Shown: piece after piece, positions 10,124 to 19,100 of the stretch
Numbering within the stretch: the stretch's first letter is position 1
Layout: every line of letters starts with the position of its first letter
NCBI GenBank assembly: GCA_911728455.2
Contig: OU452229.1
Coordinates: forward strand, 15,906,076 to 15,970,075
Reading direction: 5' to 3'
DNA: 64,000 nucleotides
Source: Marthasterias glacialis
Taxonomy: Eukaryota > Echinodermata > Asteroidea > Forcipulatida > Asteriidae
The notes under the pieces: generated by a model
Seen by the model: only the letters and a program-made list of their open reading frames with translations
What the model was told of the DNA's origin: nothing
Database searches by the model: none
Made by a program: the position numbers and the translations under genes

Positions 10124-10180
10124 AGTGGCAGTATCTCTTTTTTGAATATGTGTTGGCTCTGATAAGAGCCGGTTTAAACG
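10124..10180 (-). promoter_or_regulatory. Histone-type 3'-end stem-loop and purine-rich downstream element, nanos B
   Basis: On the minus strand this is the same 57-nt block as at 4900-4956: stem GGCTCT (10170-10165), loop TATC, stem AGAGCC (10160-10155), then the purine run AAAAAAGAGA (10143-10134). The spacing from the stop codon is again 25 nt. Copy B also has an AATAAA further on (minus strand, about 10088-10083), which copy A lacks, so copy B could use ordinary polyadenylation as well. Confidence 0.7.
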
Positions 10181-10195
10181 CTGTTCATCTTGGAG

Positions 10196-10777
10196 TCAGA
10201 CGGAAATTCTGGTTCCGGCAGTTGAGATGAATTTGCTGTTCAAGTAGACCCCGAGAGGTTGAGTCTTGGACGGAGCTGGATCAAGGCTGCCAAGGTTGGA
10301 CGGGCAATACTTGATGGTGTGTGCGTTGTCTCCGTTGATACCACACAGTGGACAGGTGTAGGCTCGAAGCCTTGGACAGGCAACCTTGTCGAGACTGTTC
10401 TTGAGTACGTGGGATGTGTAGACCTCTTCGCTCTCGCCGTTATTCTTGCAAAAGACACACCAGGCTGGCTTGGGAACCACCCAGCGGTTTGCTCGCTGTG
10501 GACGGCTTTCTCGGGATAGCTCGTCGATGGTGAAGGGACGGAATCCGGTGCCTGCGCTGCTGTCTTGATCTTGCTTGATTTCTTGAGCCTGCTTGATTTC
10601 TTGATCATCATGCTGAGAAAAGCTGTGTTTCGGTGCTTCGGAGACCGGAATAGCTTGAGTGACGAGGCGAGCAAGACCAAAATAATCGTGGAAGCGGTCA
10701 AACTCTCTTGGCTCGTTGATGAGCATCTCGATGGCCAGCTCGTTTTCTTGAAGGAAGACAGACCCGCTGGAATTCAT
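10196..10777 (-). CDS. nanos: Nanos, copy B (intact single-exon gene)
   Basis: Same 193-residue Nanos protein as copy A, in inverted orientation about 5.3 kb away. The NOT1-interacting motif (26-39) and the whole CCHC zinc finger (107-158) are identical to copy A. Three residues differ: Tyr21 to Asn, Pro59 to Gln and Val60 to Glu. I counted ten silent and three replacement differences over 579 coding positions, a pattern expected if both copies are kept functional by selection, or if conversion homogenises them. The leader (10778-11075) is about 5% diverged from copy A. The sequence 3' of the stem-loop block is roughly 30% diverged. Confidence 0.96.
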   Translation of the reverse strand: MNSSGSVFLQENELAIEMLINEPREFDRFHDYFGLARLVTQAIPVSEAPKHSFSQHDDQEIKQAQEIKQDQDSSAGTGFRPFTIDELSRESRPQRANRWVVPKPAWCVFCKNNGESEEVYTSHVLKNSLDKVACPRLRAYTCPLCGINGDNAHTIKYCPSNLGSLDPAPSKTQPLGVYLNSKFISTAGTRISV

Positions 10778-11075
10778 CTTGGAACTGATATTAAGCTTGA
10801 TAGAAGACTTGATGTTAACTGATTGCTAGGCAAATCAAATGTGATGCTTCCTACTAAACAGGCAAGGCTTTATCCAAAATGTTTCGGTTCCGGATGTTGT
10901 TTGAAGACAATAGTGACTGCTCCATCGCGGTGAGATAAGACAGTCTCACCTTCTTATTGATACCCTTGATCTCTGGCCGCGCGCTATGCATGATTGCTTC
11001 CGATGGGGGCTTGGTCAGATCATGGTCGGAACTACTGAGGAGACGTGGCTCAATAGTACAATGACTAAAGCCCAT
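10778..11075 (-). promoter_or_regulatory. 5' leader of nanos copy B
   Basis: It matches the proximal ~290 bp of the copy A leader, including the leader frame (23 codons from MEQSLLSS to ALPV-TAG) and the AAG-GTGAGA string. One in-frame 3-bp difference lies near ACCAA(CAA)GCCC. Homology to copy A stops near 11075, so copy B lacks the more distal ~170 bp that A and fragment D share. Its promoter may therefore differ. Confidence 0.6.
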
Positions 11076-11207
11076 GTCTGAATTGTTTACAGTTTACATG
11101 GTCCGATTTTCGCGGAAAGAAATGTTTTTAATTTCTTCCTTGGACGAATTTTGACAGTGATGCTGTTTCGAAACGAAAAACATACAAAATCGTTTGCATA
11201 AATGCCT

Positions 11208-12277
11208 AGGACAATGCACAAAATACATGTAACATGCGAAATTGTTTTTACATGTTTTTTCTCCTTAATTTGTTTGTGCTGCTGTTCATACCCGTGTTTC
11301 GTGGAGTGCGCTGGAAATAAATCAGTCGCATTGAACTTAATTGATTTGGGTACTTTAACGCTTCTATCAAAATACAAATTATGTTAATTAGCCCCCAACT
11401 CGTGCTGTTAAGACAACTAACTCTCGGCTTGTGCAAACTGAACACATTTTAAAACACGGGATAAACAGCCGGGCAACAATTGTGTAGTTTCTTTGTCAAC
11501 ACAGCCATGACGGCAACCAGACTGGGGCCAGACGTGATCTTCTTAGCACATAATATAGATTGGGGATGACTGATGGACTAACGAATTTACTCATTTATTG
11601 CATGTCGAAGATTTATCCCCTCAAACAGGACCATGTAGAAAGGAAACAAGTGTTTGCATTAACATTCAGGGATAATGGTCAAGTTTGGTAAACTACTTTC
11701 ATTAATTTCTCAACCAAATTAAATGAATAACTTAATGGAATATTCACTAGGTAAACATATTTCTCAGTAGATAGAAATTGCCATGGAGCACTTTGTGCTA
11801 AAGCAAACCATCCGCGATTAATCTATTAAATTAAAATCATTATCTATTAGATTGTTTGAAAGTTTACGGATGATGAATTAAACATTATAAAATTTAGTCA
11901 CTTTTGTGGGAAACCTGTCAACCTTTCTTGAACGAGAGAGAAAGAAAAAGTCAAAACAAATAACTTCGAAGACAGATTACACTAATGAAGTGTATTTAAA
12001 TAATTATGATTTATTTAACAATTCAAATAATTGGACAATGTTGAATGGCTGGGAGTTATCAAGAGATATTTCAATTCTGAATCCATTTCTTCACAATAAG
12101 TTGTCCGATTAAAAAAAGGCAAAATATTACAACTGTGATCAAATAACAGACCGATCTACAACCCAAACGACACAGATATGGGTAGAACAAATATGAAACG
12201 TGTCTTGCTCTGCCCAGTGCCTCACACAAAATACACGATGCAACAATCGAAATGGCACAAATGCAAAAATCTTTTTT
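11208..12277. other. Intergenic stretch upstream of nanos B
   Basis: No gene, RNA or repeat is recognised. The sequence is AT-rich, with short open frames that have no family resemblance. Confidence 0.4.
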
Positions 12278-12377
12278 AATGCCTGTACGTTTCGACCCTA
12301 GCAGAGTCTTTCTCAAAGGCTAACAAATCAAATGTGTTATAGCCTTTAAGAAAGACTCTGCTAGGGTCGTAACGTGA
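12278..12377. repeat. Palindrome of ~30-bp arms (family F)
   Basis: The left arm TTTCGACCCTAGCAGAGTCT (with TTCTCAAAGGC after it) is the near reverse complement of AGAAAGACTCTGCTAGGGTC, around a ~20-bp centre. Related single arms occur at about 16160-16235 and 51848-51900 (TAGAAAGACTGCTTAATATA and on). It is a small non-coding foldback element. Confidence 0.75.
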
Positions 12378-12756
12378 GGCCATCAACTACTTTTTGCATT
12401 CAAAGGAAAATATTATAAATACACTTTTTGTATTTGGAGGTTTGGAATAACACAGCTCACAAATAATTTTACAAAATTTGAAGGAATGGTATCCAAATTA
12501 TTAAAGCTAAAGAAACTTTAAGATGTAAACATATCAATTTTTTCCTCTGATTACAAAAATTATTTTAGTATTGAATGAATATTCATTTATATTGAATCTT
12601 TTGAGACAATAGAAAGCAATGTTTATGTTATTTTGGTTATATCCTGACACCAAAGTGTGAGAATTACTGTACTGATCCCTTGCACCAATATCACACGTGG
12701 CTACTGCTGTCACGATTGCCATTTTGGGAGTCGACACATAGCTTGTAAATGCCGTG

Positions 12757-13146
12757 TCACCTAAAAGGCGCACGACACTTTATAACACAATGGGTCAAAA
12801 CTCCATTTCTGGTTCCTGTCGACGGGATGAATTTGCTGTTCAAGTAGACCCCAAGAGGTTGAGTCTTGGACGGAGCTGGATCAAGGCTGCCAAGGTTGGA
12901 CGGGCAATACTTGATGGTGTGTGCGTTGTCTCCGTTGATACCACACAGTGGACAGGTGTAAGCTCGAAGCCTGGGACAGGCAACCTTGTCGAGGCTGTTC
13001 TTGAGTACGTGGGATGTGTAGACCTCTTCGCTCTGGCTGTTGTTCTTACAAAAGACGCACCAGGCTGGCTTGGGAACCACACAGCGACTGGCTTGCTGTG
13101 GACAGCTTTCTTGGGACAGCTTATTCACGGAAATCTTGATTTGCAT
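12757..13146 (-). pseudogene. Nanos copy C: zinc finger and tail only, 5'-truncated
   Basis: A 129-codon frame on the minus strand reproduces Nanos from about residue 86 to 188. The CCHC zinc finger is almost unchanged (only Gly114-Glu115 to Ser-Gln, all eight metal ligands kept). Trp99 is Cys, and the N-terminal NOT1-binding part is absent. The end is replaced by about 15 unrelated residues, and the stem-loop block is missing. At silent sites it agrees with copy A rather than B. The ATG lies 54 nt downstream of the AARSD1 stop on the same strand, so it sits in the AARSD1 3' flank or UTR. It may be a dead copy, a zinc-finger-only protein or a last exon (TCTCTTTAG precedes it). Splicing from AARSD1 exon 11 would be out of frame. 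Confidence 0.85.
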
Positions 13147-13199
13147 TTCCTAAAGAGATTTTAATGTGCCACACTTTTGTCAGACTTTTGGGCATAAGT

Positions 13200-16100
13200 T
13201 TAACTGGAGGTCAGTTTGTCAGTGTACTGACGTAATGTCTCCTCAGCATTGGATCTTTTACTCATCTTGTTGGCCTTGCCTTGAAATCGTCCCTTCTTAC
13301 ATGCTCCCTTCCCTTCAAGCAACTCTGCAACCCTGCAAAATGTCAGAGAAAAATACTTTTTACAAGAATTTGAGGCTCTGTAAGGTGGGGATAGAGATGA
13401 TAAAGAGGTGATTGCTCTACATAGAACCTGTTGGTTCAATCTCAACGTCTCCGTCGACGACTAGAACACATTTGTCAGAACATTTAGAGTAAACCCACAT
13501 GCTCTTTTCAGAGCCACCACCTAGTGCTTTCAATTTTCAAATCAACTCTGCAAAAGAGCTGTTTCTTGTAGGCCCTAGTCATGCAAAATTGCAAACACAC
13601 TTTTGGTAAAGTGCAAAAAGGACATTTGTTAGAGTTCAAAATTTATCAACTTTTTACAGTCACTAAAATCACATTTGAACAAACGTTTGAGTGATGGTGT
13701 TATTGTGATGCAACAATTTCTTTTAGACAACAAAATGTAGACATTGACCTACTTAAGAAGCAACATTTTTGCAATATTTACCAACTAATATCAAGATTTA
13801 GCACTTACTTAGGTCCAACCTCCTTGATAATATCATCTGGCCCAGCTACCAAGAAAAGTCCTGCACCCTTCTCATCTCCTGCTGTTAGTAAAACTAGAGT
13901 ACCCTGTACAGAAAAGTAAAAACTAAATCCGTTTAAAAAATTGTCATCACCAAATGGAGTTAAAAAAAAAAAAAAAAAAACTAAACTAGAAAAGCAAGCA
14001 CGTGAAGTTTTAAAGCAACTATGCTGACAATTTTGGCTGTCGGCTCTCTGAGGGAAACTTTGACTTTCGAATTCTGGACAGCTTGAGTACAAACCTGTGT
14101 TTTCAGTTTCGGAAAATATCTTACAGACCTTGTGCATCTTCGTCACAGATCACACACATCCATGCTTTCAACATTGCCATTTTGGTGATCACCTCTCCCA
14201 AAGAACAGTACCTGGCGGCTCATGTTTATTGTAAATATTTAACAGATTCGAGAGGGAATTTTGTAATCATTTCCAGTACTGAAAACTATTACGTCACCTA
14301 ATTAATTTATATACTAAGCTCGCTCTCATAATATCAATGTAACTAAACTGATGCAGGCAGGCAGGTAGGGAAATAGTCTGGCTCCTTTTGGTATGATGGA
14401 TGCTTTGCCAACTATATGATACACATACAGATAAGAATCGTCATTTATTAATGTTATGGCACATAGGGAACATGACAAAGATGGCCACTATCTCAACACC
14501 AAAATGTGTGATAAGTTTAATTAAAAAAAAAACACATGGGAAGAGGTGAAAAATCTGTGAACATTTCCCGTTGTTTGTGGAAAGTTAGCATTTTGTACCT
14601 CTAAGTTGATTTCATTTGCCACCATGTTGAGAAATTCTGAGTCCCCTTCCTTCCGATGAAGAACGAAGACTGGATCTTTGTTGACTTGGTTGTTATAACG
14701 TTGGGCTTCTAGAACTGCCAAATCTCTCAATAACATTGTAGTATTCTAAAGAAGATCAAACACCATTTAATATCAAAAGTTATAGAATGTTACACTCATT
14801 CAGAGCTTTGTGTTTTAGGAATATGAACAAACAAAACTGGGCTTAGCTACTTTTTTGTGTTTAAGCAGCTCTGACATTCCACTGCTGAGCATGCACAGAG
14901 CACGCACATGGTCTTGAATATTTTGCAGATTTTTTGCTATTTTGCGGTGTTGTTTGTGTAATCCCCGATTCCACACCTTTGTTTGATTCATGGATGGTTC
15001 AGCAGCATACAGTGTTTTATCTGCTAAGGTCTAAAGTTTTGACTCTTGGATTTGCATGCGGAAATATATCACATCAAGGTGCAAAAATGTTGCATCTCAT
15101 TTTTTGTTCCGTCATATCTCACATAAGACAGGCTCTGTGCAAGATCATAGTTGAATGGGTGTGTGTGTTCATCTGGGATAGTTTAAGCACTTTCAAACAC
15201 ATGTAACGTGTATAGGTCATTCTTGGTGCTAAAACATTTATGCACTGACATGATGATATAGACCGTTCCAGCCTGTCAATCAAATTGTGCGCATTGACCA
15301 ATTGGATCATGCCTTTTGATCATGTGACCTCAGTCAAACTCGGTCACACGTGCAGCATAAACGCACACAAACTAAGGTGTGTGGGCGGGGCTTGTTGCCA
15401 AAGCCAGAACGGTCTATTATAACAACACTTTGATAACAGTCCATGTGTGCTTGACATAGCAACTTCTCGATTTCTCCAATTCTTCTCTGATAATAGGGGT
15501 ATGGGAGACTTTTGAGACGATAGCGGGCGTCCCACAGACCAGTCCTTTTCCATTGTTCTCAGCGATGAAAACAATGGAAAAGGACCGGTCTGTGGGACGC
15601 CCGCTGTCGTCTCAAAAGTGTCCCATTCAAACCTTACCTTATTTGCTACTTTAAGAGACTTCTGAATCTTCTCTGTAGCCTGTGGATGATCCTCTGGTCC
15701 ACATCTGTAAAAACAGAGGATGGTATGTTTACCCAATTGTGTTGTAACCACTACAAATGCATTATAAACGGAAAATACACAGTTTGAAAATTGGGCCGAT
15801 GTAATAGGTGTAGAAAAATGCTAAAGTTAAATACCCTATACCCATGGACCACTCAATCACCCAATATACCTACTTTAGGTGCCCTGTGAGTAGTTTCTCA
15901 TTAGTGAGGCACTTGCCAAGGTAGCTTAGAACTCTGTTGCCTGCCAGGAAATACACATTGGTCTTATTCTTCTTTCCCTTTTCTGCTCCAAGAAGCTTTA
16001 TCGACTGGTAAGAAAAAGGCAGGAACAAACATTAATTCTCAATAGTGTATTTCTTAAATATATTGAAACTTACTCGAATAAAAAACAAAACAAAAATGCT

Positions 16101-19100
16101 TTCGCAAATTGCTTTCCAACCAAACTGACCTATAGTATAAACACATTAAACAGTGGTATCATGGCCTCATGTTTCGTCGAAAAAGACCCAGCCAAAGTGA
16201 AAAAGATCCTGCTAGGGTTGAAACATGCGGCAATTACCACTTTTGAAATTCAATTAAATCAGGTGGTCAAGTTTTCGACAAACACTACATAGCTGTTTAT
16301 GATTTGTCAGGGACTCTGTGCAAGTTCGTATAAGCGTTCAATCTAATTTGGGGAATCAAAACAAGAACTGAATATTGGGGAACACATGACGGCAGTATTT
16401 CAACCAGGATTAATTTCTCCGAAGAATTGGTACTGGTAAAAAAGTTCATACAAGGTAACCTTAAGATTAAAACTCATTGAGAAACTTTGTTGTTTGTTGG
16501 TATGGCGTGTCGTGGGCGAGTAGTCAAGCGCACTGGACTCAAGCTGTGGTGTTTCTGATCAGCAGAGTGTGGGTTCGAGTCCCGGTCTTGACACCTGTGT
16601 CCTTAAGCAAGACACTTTACCATCATTGATTTGTCCTTCAGATGGGACGTAAAGTCATAGGTCCCATGTGTTGTGTAATACACATAAAAGAACTCACTTA
16701 CACTTATTGCTCAGGGAAGGGGGTTTGCCCCGGCGTTTCCGGTAGAGGCTGCTGAATACGCCGCAGCACATTGCAAACCCTTAAAATGTACTACATAAAT
16801 GGGTCTCATATTGTAAAAATGTTTAAAAAGCTGTTAAAAATAGTAAGCACCTTGAGTACCTAATTGTTGGTAGATATATGCGTCATATAAGACTCTGGTA
16901 TTGTTATTGTTATGGCAGCTACTGACCTGTAAATGACTCAAGTTAGAGACATGAGTACCACAGCACATGTTGGCTTCAATTCCCTCTATCTCAACTATTC
17001 GCACTTGACCAACATGATCATCTGGTAGTCCTCTGGTTCGTACCTGGCAAAATTGACATGGAAAAAAAAAAAAAAAGGAAAACTGGCATCAATTTCAGGT
17101 TGTTTGATTGTACAAAAAGTACGACTTGAAACTGTACCATTATGCTCTTGGGTTAAAGATAAAGATCACTGAACTTTCCTTAGGAATGCATCCTGATGAC
17201 TGATCCACAAGGCCAAGGAAGATGCAGAATTTCAATAACAATACTAATAATTTGGGAAGCTAATCATCCTTACTGGCAGCTGAGAAGCTGAATTGCAAAG
17301 GACGTGGTAACACGTGTTTGAGCTGCAGGCATTCAAGGGCGCCTTCGGCAGCCAGCCACATCAACTCATATATGACCACAGAGCACAGCCTGAGATTGAA
17401 AGTGTTTGGTTTTTCCAGAGGGAGGAAAACCGGATGACCTGGAGCAAAACCCTTGTAACACAGGAGAGAACCAACTCCACTCACACAATATGGCCCTAGC
17501 CAGGACTTGAACCGGGGACACATTGGTGGGAGGCGAGCGCTTTACGTACACACCACCCATGCCGACCCATTAAAGGGGCTCTCCTTAAGATGATGATAAT
17601 ACACAATCTTCTTACCCCATCCAGCTCATGTGATCCCAACTCAACCAGCCTTGGGGTCATTGATAGCTGCTTGCGGATTGCCTCATTGACTTCACTCTCC
17701 AATACCTGCAGGTCTTCTGAGCTGATCTTGGGTGTGTCCATCTCAATAAAGGACTTCTCTCGGCCAAGATCCCTTGACAATGAGAGAATACCGAGCTCAT
17801 CAACATCAAGAATTTGTTTTGAAGATCATAGTTTTAACCCTTGACTCAATTTATCAATATCAATCAAAACAATTTACAGATTTGGGGAGGTTTTGACGTC
17901 TACAGGGAAACCATTCCATAACATAGGTGCCAATGGAGTGATGCAACATCAGTAACAGCATTGTGGGATTTATTTTTTGCTTATGATGTTGTCTTTTCAA
18001 AAACATTTTTAACATTGTTGGATGTGCTTATATAAACATTTAACAAAAAAGTTATTCCACAATAGATCAAATTCAAAACTTCTGATTGATAAAACAATAG
18101 TGAAATATTTGCAATGTTCAACAAACAGTTTCAGAGCCAGCACTTTTCTCTTGACCTCTCATTAAATCTACAAGTAAAAACAAAAGTGAACTTGAAAAAC
18201 AAAAGTTTCCAAATAACTTACACTTTACACTTACCATGATGTTGTCGGCCAACCATACTTGGCCTCAGCTATGGCTGTAACTAGATGCTGACCTGCACAA
18301 AAGCAAGGAAAGACGTCACACAAAAATCCAGGCAATTTTTCTAACTGTACTGCATGCAAAAACAATGCAAGATATCTTTTTTCCAGCACTCTCTTACTAT
18401 CCCTAAGAAAAGTATGTGACACTTGAAATCTGAAAGCTTCTTTTTCTTGCTAATTGCCTGGAAGTGATTGTCTGTAAATTGCTTTTTGTTGCATGGCTAT
18501 GTTCCATTAACAATCAGCATTTTTTTAGGAATGACCTTAAGTATAAAACCAACAATACCTGAATGTTGTTGCATGTGATCAAACCTCCTTGTCCAGTCTA
18601 CTTTCTGAAGGACCTCAGTGCCTGGCTCTATTGGCGTCTCGACAAACAGGATTGCATCTGCTCCTCTTCTGGTGATTCTCATGACTTCAACGCCATTCAT
18701 CTATAATCATTACACAATTCATCAAACAGATTTCTTGATGAACCTTTGAAAGCAAAAGTCATTCCTCTTCATTTTCAGAACAGTTTTACACTTTACTGTC
18801 AATTTTCTTTTCATTTTTATATGAAGGCTCACAGGTTAAGGAGGCTGAAGTATCCCATATGGGCAGATAATGACAGCTCTAGTCAGCTGTACTAGAACAA
18901 TTAATGTAAGGCTGTATCTAAATTGGCGGCAACGGCTACAGCTCCGTCTGTTGCTAAGGACATCCTATACTTCAATGCATGATGGCATGGTGAGCAAGCC
19001 GTAACCATAGCTATAGCTGCTAAGTTGGACACGGCCTAAACAGAGTGGTAAAAACTTGATTTGAAAATAAAACTCTTACCGTTCCTCTGTCATCGGGCTG

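Noticed and set aside
12757..13332. AARSD1-nanos fusion through a shared transcript
   Set aside because: AARSD1 has its own stop at 13200-13202. Splicing from exon 11 to the acceptor-like TCTCTTTAG before copy C would enter a wrong frame and stop within a few codons.
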